Source: Archivesica marissinica (Eukaryota; Mollusca; Bivalvia; Venerida; Vesicomyidae). Taken from it: a DNA stretch of 64,000 nucleotides. The notes under the pieces were generated by a model that was given only the letters and a program-made list of their open reading frames with translations, ran no database searches and was not told the DNA's origin. Shown here piece after piece: positions 1-11,084 of the stretch. Position 1 is the stretch's first letter; every line of letters starts with the position of its first letter. Made by a program: the position numbers and the translations under genes. The stretch covers positions 40,715,324 through 40,779,323 of the forward strand of contig CM026391.1 of assembly GCA_014843695.1 (NCBI GenBank), given 5' to 3'.

Positions 1-150
1 TAGATATGTATGTTTGTAGATATGTATGTAACATACAGAGTAGATACGTATGTGCGTAGATATGTATGTGTGTAAATATGTATGTAACATACAGAGTAGG
101 TATGTATGTGTGTAGATATGTATGTTTGTAGATATGTATGCAAATGTAAC
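1..150. repeat. TAGATATGTATG-type short tandem repeat
   Basis: Irregular repetition of 'TAGATATGTATG' with interspersed 'TGTAACATACAGAG' blocks. It begins at the window edge, so the array probably extends further left. No coding potential. Confidence 0.7.
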
Positions 151-1980
151 GTAGGTCAGTCATTTATAGGATAGGTCTATACGTGTCTGGGCATGATTTC
201 GTGACGCCAACAACTGACTGATGTAATATTCCGGAAACTATAAACATGTGCGTGCTCAGTCCTTTGTGACTTAAGTATTGGACGCCAAAGTGTAAGGATA
301 TTTAGGTACCTATATGAATTATATAATAGAGCATTGTGGCCATCAAAATCTTACGATTGAAATGACAATAATAAATATAATCATTTTATCGGTATAATGA
401 GATTGTGTAGAGGGAGGTAATTGTGTACAGACATTAGCTATGTAATTAGAATTAAGGGTAGATACAGACAGAAATGGAGCAACACACCCCGAGTCGAATG
501 GACCATTAATAAGCGAGATAGTGTTTTCCCGCCATTTTTATCCTCCATTTTGAAAATCGTAGGTGCGGAACGTATAATTGTTTAGTACGATTATCGAAAC
601 CCCCGGATAGATAGGACCTATAATAAAGCTTATATAACGAATTTATATCGGTACTTCCGGTTTTTCTGATCACTACTTCCGGTATGAGGTCAGACCATTA
701 ATTGAGTCGCGGATTCGTCATTGTCTCTTCGAGATCTTTCCAACGATACCAAACACGGCCAGTTTCCTCGAAAGTTCATTTTTCGTCAAACTTATTTATG
801 ATTAAAGGGACATAATTAGTATTATAGATATATCGAAAACGAATAATGATAGATCAAAATGAAGGGTAGCGTTGGACTCGTGACGACGATACGCGTATAT
901 TAGAACTAACGTATAGTTACGTTACTTATGTTTAAATATTTTTCATTTTCATTATATGGACATTAAGGATATATAAAATGTTTAAACCTCGATATCTCGA
1001 AAACTACTTGCCGTATAAATAAAGGAAAGATATCGTTGGATCGGTCTCGCCGAGCTACGTCGAATTTTACAGATTTCTACGCTCTAACACCGAGTCGAAA
1101 AATTGATGACGTCAGATTCGTCGGCCATTTTTATTTTCGAAATCAACTAATTCCATTCTTCAAGAAAAGTTTAGCCTATAGCAATATTTGACTATCTGTC
1201 AATTTTATTTAATATAAAAACGAATATGCCATAATTCATCAATATTACTCGTGTTTAATATCAAATTCTACTAATTGATACGTTCTGAATCGATTTCTAG
1301 GGTCAAAACCGGTCAATTCCCAACATTTTTACAATCATTGAATATAATTGACATTTAACATTTTTTAATTACATTTACGGATTTCCGTGTCGATTTGTAG
1401 TAATTTGAAATTAATTACCTGTCTCGTCTTACCGTTAGATTGTACGGTGTATTGAGTGCGAAGTATCTTGGGATGGTGTATAATCTTACAAGTATTCAAA
1501 GATATTTCAGAAAGAGGAAACGTTCGTATTTTAATTAATCAATTGTATAACATAGCAGCGGATAATGAGGTAATTAGATAGCGTCCAATATTCAAAATAT
1601 GTAGATATGGCACTAATTGATTAATTACACCGGGATTTTCAAGATATGTAGCACTGTGCGTGTACCATCAATTATATACAAGAAGTTTATACGAGTCAGT
1701 TTCGATATATTGAGCTGTTGATCAGACAACTAGGTTTTGGATGAGGCATACAGAACAATAGGACTTATTCAGGAATATATGCGGTATTTAAAAAGTATGA
1801 CAAACCTTGATTGCCACCAGACATACGTTCACACAGACAGGCGGCCCAACGGACAAACATACAAACAGACAGGATGCCTGACAGGCATACCTCATACCCC
1901 ACTAAAGAAACGTGTTTACAGAACTAATGACGGTAGGTGGTTTTACATACATTATCTCTGTATAAAAGTAACTTGTGAGG
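151..1980. other. AT-rich noncoding DNA with a degenerate internal duplication
   Basis: No gene recognised. The segments around 820-900 and 990-1060 resemble each other: both start with a 'GATATMTCGAAAAC' block and continue to a 'GTTGGA.TCGT/GTCTCG' block, so this looks like an old duplicated repeat. The reading frame at 1737-1991 is simple sequence rich in 'ACAGACAGG' and has no recognisable protein features. Confidence 0.4.
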
Positions 1981-2066
1981 AATCTAGCTAGCTTGCTTGC
2001 GGAAGGTCTGTGGTTCTACCCCCAGTCTTATTAAGGAAGCTATCTAGCTTGCGGAAGGTCTGAATG
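1981..2066 (+). mobile_element. SINE core fragment (family E)
   Basis: Two tandem partial copies of the block 'AGCTATCTAGCTTGCGGAAG' followed by 'GTCTGTGGTTCTACC'. The same block lies in the body of the fuller, opposite-strand SINE at 27601-27819. No tRNA head is present, so this is a remnant. Confidence 0.55.
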
Positions 2067-2228
2067 ATATACAAAAGTATAATTACAGAAATATGAGAAT
2101 CTTATGCAATAAAAACATACGCCAAGTTTGAATAATATAATGAACGTACCTGTATATTCGTTGACAGAATGGTTGAAGTTCGTGAAGCTTATGAAACGTT
2201 TGAGGCCTATAGATTTAAGTCCATTCTA

Positions 2229-2341
2229 ATTGGTCGATATTTATAGAAGCGTACGTAATTGTTATTTATGGATCGATTCGTTCCAATTAGTCGATATTTA
2301 TAGAAACGTACGCGATTGCTATTTATAGAGCGGTTCGTTCC
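2229..2341. repeat. 56-bp tandem duplication
   Basis: Two adjacent copies of a roughly 56-bp unit running from 'TTGGTCGATATTTATAGAA' to 'CGRTTCGTTCC', with a few substitutions. The surrounding 2067-3000 shows nothing else identifiable. Confidence 0.65.
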
Positions 2342-3005
2342 CGTGTCTCGAGACGGAACAACGTATTTAAAGATTTGTACTCGACTGTCATTGGCGATTA
2401 TTTTTGGTTAGGTTTACGTCATGGTAACTACATTATATTACCTTATATGCAAATGAGTTACTATAAATAGAATTCAAAATGGCGCCCGTTTGTTTACAAG
2501 CAAAGAGACGCCCATACTACTCATGTATGTACAATTTGAAACAGTGGCGCTTACGAGGGGACTTAATTGAAACATTCAAAATTCTATAAGGAACAAAGTA
2601 TCAAATAAACTCTGATAACTAGTATATTTCAAAAGATCGCATATCTCAGCAACGAGAGGAAGTTTCATGAACTGCTTTAACCAACTCTTCACAAACGACT
2701 ACTGTTACGTCAAAACTATTTCGGCATTATAATCGTACTGGAATGACCTTGCAGTCAGAGATGGTAGTTTCTGCAAATTCGGTCGACTCATTCAAATCCA
2801 GATTAGACCTCCGCTGCAATGAAACAAAAAAATATGGGACATAAGAGGCTGAGTCTAAATCTTCAATGCCCATACAAATTGTAACTGTTAATGTTACGGA
2901 CAATTTTCGGAATATCATTGGTGTTTGCCAAGACTAGCAAAAACATAGAAACGAGAAAAATCAAAGTATCTATTTTATATTTATTAGTAATAGAGCAAAA
3001 GAAGT

Positions 3006-4400
3006 TACAGCCCGGACCGGAAATATTGCCAATTTTTCACATTTAACTTCCAAGTGTGACCTTGACCTTGAAGCTACGGACTATGGTCGTGCATACGATA
3101 CGATACATTGTAGCGGACCTCTGCTTAGTAGCGTAATAGAGGCTTCCTACATTTATTATGATAGAAAGAACAACAAACATATTCACTTCCTGCATTGTTA
3201 TTTAATCAGAGTATTTACATCGTTATTCATATGTGTATCAATGTATCTCAGAATATCCTACAATTAGTGCATAGTCATTATACCGTAGAGAAATTGACAA
3301 ATGGCTTGTTTAGCCTATAAACAAACAGATGACCATAAAATCATGTGACGCAATATACAAAGTTCACTGGGTCGGAGTTCACTAGATGTCTACAAGAACA
3401 GGGCTATCAGGGCCGTCGCTGGAGCTATTTTGATGATACTCACGGCCAAATTTGTTTGTCGATTGAGCATTGCGGGCGATTACGCTAGGGGGGGGGGCAG
3501 ACTGATATTTTTTGAAATGAGGAAGCAATTTCCTGCATTTCAATGCATTTTGTAACATAGAATTGCAGGACTAAAGTTCTTACGACAATCCGTGTAAAGG
3601 TATAAATTAAAGCTAGATGTATAATGTACATGATCTATCGCCCTTATCAATTAAACAAGCACAAAATAAATTTCGAGATGCACCATATTTGCAATGGGCT
3701 CAATTATGCCACCACTCCACACATCACGTATGTATCCCTACTACCCCCCTCCCCCCACCTGGCGTTTTAATGCATTTTTGGAGTTTTAATTTTGTTCATT
3801 TTCTGAGATCAATGATACGCACGTGCGTACTTGCGTATGCCTAGCGACGGGCCTGGCTATAACTCTAACTATAATAATATGAGTTATGTAACATGAATCC
3901 TGATGGGCTACAACACCAATTATATATGGCGAAAATGTGTGGCACAGTAGTTATGAAATGTTTCCATAGTAAAACAAGTTACAATCAGGACAAGAAATGT
4001 TGTCACTATATTTCACATTAAAACTCACAAAGTGTGACCTTGATCTTGAAGTTACGGACCTGGGTCATGTGTACGATATATTATCTATGTATAGCGAACA
4101 TTGTTGACACATTAATTCGGAATCCTTTCATAGCCAATGGGTTACAACACGTATAGGAAATGTTGTACCTATATTTCGTCATTTAATATCCAGGTGTTAC
4201 CTTGACCTTGAATAGTACGGACCTGGGTCACGTGTACGATACATCACCTCTATATGCCGAACATGTGTAGCACATTAGTTTTGAATTCCCTCCATAGATG
4301 GATAAATTACAGCCCTGACTGGAAATATTGACTTGGACGCACACGCGCGGACGGACGCACGAACAGTGCGAAAACTATATTTTTCGTCGGGACTTATAAA
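3006..4400 (+). repeat. Interspersed repeat with GTGACCTTGACCTTGA core, about four copies
   Basis: Related units start near 3006, 3965, 4140 and 4312. A full unit runs 'GTTACAGCCC..GAC', 'TTTCACATTTAA', 'AAGTGTGACCTTGACCTTGAA', 'ACGGACCTGGGTC', 'GTACGATA'. The last unit switches into a GC-rich 'GGACGCACACGCGCGGACG' block and ends at 'AACTATATTTTTCGTCGGG'. I recognise this architecture as a common dispersed bivalve repeat. No coding sequence. A G-run at 3488 and a short frame at 3617-3844 lie between copies and look non-coding. Confidence 0.65.
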
Positions 4401-4477
4401 GTAAGATAAGCAAGGCGGTGTGAGGAGGATATGTTGGTCTTTGTTCTGAAAGAGAGTGTTGATATTCTGTTCAGCAA

Positions 4478-4868
4478 TGTATATAACCGGTTACATGTAT
4501 TATGTATATAACCGGTTACATGTATTATGTATATAACCGGTTACATGTATTATGTATATAACCGGTTACATGTATTATGTATATAACCGGTTACATGTAT
4601 TATGTATATAACTGGTTACATGTATTATGTATATAACCGGTTACATGTATTATGTATATAACCGGTTACATGTATTATGTATATAACCGGTTACATGTAT
4701 TATGTATATAACCGGTTATATATATTATGTATATAACCGGTTACATGTATTATGTATATAACCGGTTACATGTATTATGTATATAACCGGTTACATGTAT
4801 TATGTATATAACCGGTTACATGTATTATGTATATAACCGGTTACATGTATTATGTATATAACCGGTTA
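4478..4868. repeat. 25-bp minisatellite, 16 copies, centred on AACCGGTT
   Basis: The unit 'AACCGGTTACATGTATTATG' plus 'TATAT' repeats at an exact 25-bp spacing from 4485 to 4860. Fifteen copies carry the palindrome AACCGGTT and one (4610) carries AACTGGTT. A single unit near 4710 also has 'TATATATATT' in place of 'TACATGTATT'. Homogeneity suggests recent expansion. Confidence 0.95.
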
Positions 4869-5016
4869 TGATTCTTGATTATCCAAGTTTGTATTTGTTT
4901 TGCTGAGACTTTAGTTAATAGAATCAAAACGTTTAGTATGAAATATTGTAATATGTTGAATGTGCTAGTTTTTGTGTTGTAATATGAATGATTCAGTCTG
5001 GAATGTCTGTATGCTG

Positions 5017-5930
5017 CTAAAGCTATGTTACTGATTATAAGTTTTACATTTATGTTGCATGTACTAGTTTATAACTCTAACATCTAGGCTATTGTAAAAT
5101 TGTGCATTCATATAATTATGTGTATTAATATGTTGACCACTACGCCATGTATGCACGGTTTGTATGGTAGATAGATTAATTACCGATACCATAGGATTAT
5201 TCTATTCATAACGATATTGTATAGTTCAACTTTGCGGATCGGGTTTCGAGGAAGTAGAACGATGAGGCGGTCATTTGAAGACATTTAGACTGCAAACATA
5301 TGTCTGTGTCTTGAGGAGAATATTCTAACGTGATTAGAACACATAATGACATACTGACGGTTTTAATATAGATCTGGTGGGTTGTTAGGGACTAAAGATA
5401 TGTTACTGACCATAAGTTTTACATTTATGTTGTATGTACTAGTATGAACGACTGTTTATAACGCTGACATCTAGGCTATTGTAAAAATGTTCATTCATAT
5501 ATGTGTATTAATATGTTGACCACTACGCCATGTATTCACGTTTTGTATGGTAGATTAATTACCGATACCATAGGATTATTCTTAGTCTGGGTTCCATTCT
5601 GTCGATTTTTCACTTTTTAACTTCTGGCCAAATGACATTATAAGAAGCTCAATACGGCCTAATTAATAGTATCGGTGTTAAGATATATTTATTTGACTGA
5701 CCAGGCAAAATATATCGAAGCCTGTTCCCAGGCTAGATTATTCTATTCATAACGAGATTGTATAGTTCAACTTTGCGGATCGGATGTCGGGGAAGTACAA
5801 CGATGAGGCGGTCAGTTGAAGACATTTTGACTGCAAACATATGCCTGTGTCTTGAGGAGAATATTCTAACGTGAATAGAACACATACTTACATAACGGTT
5901 TTAATATAGATCTGGTTGGTTGTTAGGGAC
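5017..5930. repeat. Tandem duplication of a 375-bp segment
   Basis: Copy A is 5017-5391 and copy B 5392-5930. Both run from 'CTAAAG.TATGTTACTGA' to 'GGTTGTTAGGGAC' with scattered differences. Copy B is longer only because a 153-bp MITE plus a duplicated 9-bp target sits inside it. No open reading frame of note. Confidence 0.9.
5583..5735. mobile_element. 153-bp MITE with 9-bp target site duplication
   Basis: Starts TAGTCTGGGTTCC and ends with the reverse complement of TAGCCTGGGAACAGG, giving imperfect terminal inverted repeats of about 12 bp. It is flanked by direct repeats GATTATTCT (5574-5582 and 5736-5744). The unfilled target exists once at 5195-5203 in the sister copy, so both borders and TSD length are read directly. 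A 9-bp TSD fits Mutator-like (MULE) or similar 8-9-bp TSD superfamilies; no transposase is present. Confidence 0.9.
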
Positions 5931-8085
5931 AACCTACGCGGTTGATGCCACTTTAAGCTAAAAAAAAACCTAATGAACATCATGTTTATTCTTTCTTTAA
6001 AGTGCAATAATTACTGATTGGATCATACTTGTATTCTGCATGACGTCTAACATATCTGTGTAGATATGTGTATATCATGATCATGGGGAGGTAACACTCA
6101 AAATGCAATGTAGAAGCTAACTTTATATGCCCATTTCAAGCATAGAAAAGTGAAATGAATTAGATCATAGCACAACCATGTAGATTTATCCTCTGAAAAG
6201 AGAATTGCCTCTCAGAAATAATGCCAATATGAGCAAGAGCTTCATACTTGTCTAACTGCTGAGAGGGTTGGGAAGGCCTGGACTGAGATCAGGAGGAATA
6301 TATATATATACGGTAATACTTGGCCAAATTTAACGAATGGTATACCTGTAGTAATAATTACTTTGTAAATAGCTTAAAACAGGGAAACAAGACTGGGGCC
6401 TGTAAATAGCTTAAAACAGGGAAACAAGAATTGGGCCATGGAAATGATACTGATATTGTGCATGGTAGACTGTGACATTATGAAAGTTTAGAACTGTCAA
6501 AAATATGGGTTATCTTCGTTACCAGTTTTAGTCAAACGTCAATAACAGAAATTTATTAAAAGAAATACTCATATTGTATACACATTTATTAAATAGCCAT
6601 ATTTTATACAAATTGATGAAAAGAACTAGTGTAGCATAGTCATGTGTATGCAAACGACCAAGTACATATATATTGATTTCCTTAATTGATACATTGGTTC
6701 TAATTGTTAGATATTGTCACTATATTTATGGATTTACACTCGATGACTGAGAGGACTAATTTCTCGTAGATAACGTAGCACTTAATATAAATAGTTGTAA
6801 TTTATATATAATTAGGAGGTGGGCTTCCAAAATGTATATAGCACCAGCCTATAAAATGTGCTGGTCACAATATTAGATTTACATCAAGAAAATGATGATC
6901 ATATGAATATATCAGGCATCAGCTCGCACGTTGCATCATTAAGATTGGTTTTAGCCAGTTCTTTGTCAATGGGATGCTAGCGTGATTAAAATATGAATGT
7001 CATGATGTTGTTAATCTGACCGTATTGTTTTGAAGCTCTATAATGGCAATGCGAAACATGGCTGGTTACTATCGAGACTCCAACTGTACTTCCTTTGAAC
7101 AGTACTTCTCGCATACATGTATACATAATGTCCGCCTCAAGTAACAATGGATTTAATATTATTCTCTACATACAAATTGATATTGTGTACATTTTCGTTG
7201 GTGAGGATATTAATATATATTTTCTGAAAACGTGTTTTCCAATCCAAATTATTCAAAATTTGTAAAAACAATTGTATTATTCGTATGTTTTACATGTAAT
7301 TTATTGGAATAAATACTGTTTAAACTAACGAGTGAATAGCCACGTGTGAATGAAATGTAGATGTGCAATACGCATTGTGGATTTTAAATCATCATTTTTG
7401 AAGTTTGAAGATATTATTTAGTTTACCGTTTGTTATTATCTACTGTAATCTACGATTACTTAAATGGTTCATGTGGAGAACTCGAAAATATAGTGGAGGC
7501 CATGTTGAATCGGAATGCAATAGGACATGTCGTGCTATGTATACTCGTTTCCAGGGTGATCCGCATCAGAATTGAGAAGAAATACGGTTTGTAGATATTG
7601 TGAATGAACGGGCACGAACGGGGAACGACCCACATTCACGATGAGCATACTCGCAGATCAGATGAGCTAATAGACAGAGGCATTTATAGAGTTAATCAAT
7701 AGTTAAATAATAGTTTCATAATCAGTTTGAAATTCTGGCTGATAAATTAATGAATCCCACATACAGTCAAACTTGTCTTAAGCAGCCATTCAGGGAAAAG
7801 TGGCTGCTTAGCACAGGTGGCTACTTAATAGAGGTCAAATGTATAATACACAACAAATTGGTCTTGATTTATCAAAATTAGAAATATATATAAGCTGATG
7901 ATACACTGAGATTAAATGAATATACTTCACGGTCCTGATAAATGCATCTATAAACATTAACAAATCTATGAATTGATACTGACATCTCCATAAATTTGTT
8001 TATGTACAATCTTCATAATTATAGGATATTCTTATACATACAATAATGCATATGTATTCAATTATTCATATTAATTGTTAATTAG
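5931..8085. other. AT-rich noncoding DNA with small repeats
   Basis: No gene seen. It contains a roughly 39-bp tandem duplication at about 6363-6432 ('TGTAAATAGCTTAAAACAGG' twice). At 7763-7836 is a 'GTGGCTGCTTAGCACAGGTGG' motif cluster of a kind I recognise as a dispersed invertebrate repeat. Confidence 0.4.
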
Positions 8086-8726
8086 TGGAACTCACTACCA
8101 GAAAACTTGAGAGCCATAACAGATTTTAACAATTTTAAAAATCAGTTGCCCTACTGGGATGGGAACAATTGTAAATGTAATGCATGTGCAACCTTTTAAT
8201 CTTTTAAATAACCACAATACTGGGCCATTGAAGTCATGTGTGATTTGATAGTAAGTTTGCTATCTATTTTATGGTCTTATTAAATATTGTCCATTTCAGT
8301 AATGTCAAATGACGTAAAATAAGCTCAATTTCTATTGAAATCGAAAATAATTGTTATAATGATGAATATTAAATATTTTTTAAAAATTTGATGTTCCTGT
8401 AAAAATGTTTGTTTAATCCATATATACTTATATTAGTTTTACCAATTAAGTCATTGATTTACTAGGTTAATATTATTTATGGCTAGCAAGCACATTTGTC
8501 TTACCCCCATAACTTAGTTATGTTTTAACATTGTTCAGCATTTATCTAAGAAACAAATTAATAATATAAAAAAATTATATGCATACTATTATCAAGGATT
8601 CAAATTTTATAGATGTTACCATTATTTTATATTATATATAGTCGGTTCAAAAGCTCACTCAGAGCTTGTGTTGTATTGTTGCTATCATGCCGACTGAAAA
8701 TAAAATGTATCTTATCTTATCTTACC
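8086..8726 (+). mobile_element. LINE 3' end (RT C-terminus plus 3' UTR)
   Basis: Bases 8086-8199 encode a 37-residue tail starting WNSLPENLRAITDF and ending CKCNACATF before a stop. This is the C-terminal end typical of CR1/L2-group reverse transcriptases. About 520 bp of AT-rich 3' UTR follows and finishes in the short tandem tail 'ATGTATCTTATCTTATCTTA' (8707-8726), as L2-group LINEs do. The element is severely 5' truncated and dead. Confidence 0.75.
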
Positions 8727-9747
8727 ACTTTCTCAGAGGCTGACACACAACCCCTGAGTTCAGGCTGAGTGTCTAAGGCTCACGAAACCCTTAATCCGGT
8801 GTCTTAACAGAATTGACATCCTCGTAAGAACTGAAAGTTGCGCATGCGCATAATGGTCTATAATGGTACATATTAGCGGCCGTGAGGAATGAGAGACATT
8901 CGCTTTATTTTCAATAGTTGTGCTAATTATCAGTATTATGTGACATGTATGAACCTATAGATATTTATAAATTGTGTCTGTGAAGGGGATTTTCCAATTT
9001 CTATATAGATTACTCCGGTGTATGCTTTATCCTTGCTTACCGGATACGAATACATGCGGTCAATTGATGGAACAGCCTACTTTATTGACATCTAGCTAAA
9101 TGTGGTAAATAATTATATTAGAAGTCTACTGTTTGGTTTTATTTTTTTTATTAATTGAAGCAGTTATCACATTCCATTATTCAGTAATGATGTTAGTGAC
9201 TTGTTTGTAACGGTTGTCACTGTGTTATCAGTTGTAATTTGACTGTAAATGTTTCGAAACTCCGAAACCACACACTGGCTCATTTTTCAACCCAATTTAA
9301 CACAAATCTACATGAGCTTTGTACAGGTAAAGTTTTATCCCAAATTAATTTGACAATTAACACACATTATGTCATTTTCAGTTTTGTTTTGTACAAATAA
9401 CTGAATAATGCACACTATTTTAATTTTGTTTACAAAGATGATCAAATGACACGGTCCCTAGAACAGGTTGGAGAACAGTCCAGAACAAGCTATAATAGCT
9501 CGATCGAGCAATAATCTAATGAATAGAAACGTTAAAAATCACATATATTTTCACATTTATCCGAAATATCGAACGAGGACGGAAAGTATGCCACTTACAT
9601 TTTTTGTAGAAATAGACTGTTCTCCAACATATAGAAATACCGAAAGACACCGGAAAATATATATATAACAACAATATAAGAACGAGGCAGCTTGTGTTTA
9701 ACTATTTATTAAGCTAAATACACCTTATTGACTTAATATCTGCCAAT
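8727..9747. other. Noncoding DNA, no feature recognised
   Basis: AT-rich. Short frames such as 9468-9668 have no recognisable domain. An NRF1-like GCGCATGCGC occurs at about 8840, but nothing downstream supports a promoter. Confidence 0.35.
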
Positions 9748-9914
9748 AATGTCAAACCCCTTGCGAGGAACTACGCTTGTTTTCCTGGACACGCTTAGCC
9801 GACCTGACTGGGCAGTCTTAGCCGACCTAAGCGGTTAACAGTACTAAGCAATGTGTGTGAGACGCCTACCTCGATGACACTACATATGTGGCCTGACCGA
9901 GTATTGAACCTGGT
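9748..9914 (-). mobile_element. tRNA-derived SINE, family B, 5' truncated
   Basis: Matches the body of the complete copy at 36095-36287. Read on the plus strand it has the 'AATGTCAAACCCC' tail block, then 'TTTTCCTGG', 'CAGTACTAAGCAATGTGTGTGA', 'GATGACACTACAT' and 'GGCCTGACCGAGTATTGAACC' (B-box side). The A-box half of the head is missing. Confidence 0.7.
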
Positions 9915-10422
9915 GTATAGAATATTGACCCCCCTCAAAATAATGTCTCTCGGGTTATTAGTCGGTCATGGAATATTGACCCCCTTGCGGAACAATTACT
10001 CCCCTTGCGAATGGCAATATATAGTGGGAAAATATTAAATTTATTATAATTAAATGTTAATTAACACTGTTTAAGGCCTAGCAACATTTATTTTGAATCA
10101 ATGATGTACAGAATAACATAAATATATTGAATATGAAAATATAAGTACACAGATAATTTGTCTCTATCAATTTCTAACGATGATATGGTGGGTGCTGTAT
10201 AACTAGGAGGTTCACATAATGTATATGCATAATATTTACACAGACAAGCATACAACAAATAATAACAATGACCCCCACCCCCTATGTATACACTGAACAA
10301 GTGAGGGCAGGTCACTTTTCGATGCCATAGAATAATGACCCCTCTATGTGTAGACTATACATGTATGAGAGAGGGTCACTTTTCGATGCCATGGATTAAT
10401 GACTACCCTATGATTTAGGGTG
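9915..10422. other. Noncoding DNA with a 75-bp tandem repeat
   Basis: From about 10259 to 10400 a block 'AATGACCCC..CTATG' followed by 'GTCACTTTTCGATGCCATAG' occurs twice with decay. Related 'AATATTGACCCCC' pieces occur at 9925 and 9972. No gene. Confidence 0.45.
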
Positions 10423-10698
10423 ACAGGTGGACTGTAGTCCAGCGGTTAACTATTGGACTGGTAATCCAGGGATCGCAGGTTCGATCCCCCGTCTGACATA
10501 ATAAAATTAACAGTCTTTCAGATGGGACTTGAAACCAAGGTCTCGTGTCGGTGCTTTACACCGTGCATGTAAAAGAACCAGAGGAGATTCTGGAATGGGT
10601 CTCTGTCGGTATCATTGCACTATCCAAAAATGACTAATCTCTTCAGGTGACGTCGCTCATATGGGCAACTTGTAGCGACAATAAATAAACGTAAAACG
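10423..10698 (+). mobile_element. tRNA-derived SINE, family A, near full length
   Basis: The tRNA-like head has an A-box-like TAGTCCAGCGGTTA and a B box GGTTCGATCCC, separated by 'GGACTGGTAATCCAGGGATC'. The body has 'AGTCTTTCAGATGGGACTTG', 'GCATGTAAAAGAACCAGAG' and 'GGAATGGGTCTCTGTCGG', and ends 'GCGACAATAAATAAACG'. Related copies are at 18635-18863 (+) and 21488-21741 (-). RNA polymerase III transcription is expected from the family, not shown here. Confidence 0.85.
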
Positions 10699-11084
10699 CA
10701 CACACACATCAAGTTAAAATGCTAGTTGGATGCTTATTCAGCAGAAATTGATGTATATTTCTTTAATAAATTTAATTAATATGTCTGACTAATAAGTTTA
10801 TTTAAAGTCACCCGCATAAATGCATTTGGGCGAGTTTTCTAAGATAATTAAAATGCCCATCATCTAAGTGATGGTTTTGCCTATCGCAATTATTATAACT
10901 AGATGTTTAGTGGACTATGAGGGCTGCTGTAATCTCATGCTGTAATCTCAGTGTGTTTGGTTTTCATATCGCCAACTGTCACTCACACAGGAATTTGTGT
11001 CAGCGACAGTCAGGGGTAGACCGGGTGAATACAATACCCGGTGCACATATACTTCTAAGATGTCTAAGATTGCATATATATATA

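Noticed and set aside
1737..1991. 84-residue frame rich in His/Thr/Gln
   Set aside because: Derived from ACAGACAGG-type simple sequence and running into a SINE fragment; no domain.
10431..10500. Genuine tRNA gene in the SINE heads
   Set aside because: A and B boxes are present, but the acceptor stem and anticodon arm do not close, and each is followed by a conserved SINE body shared among copies. The same holds for the heads at 20600, 27414, 36287 and 38466.
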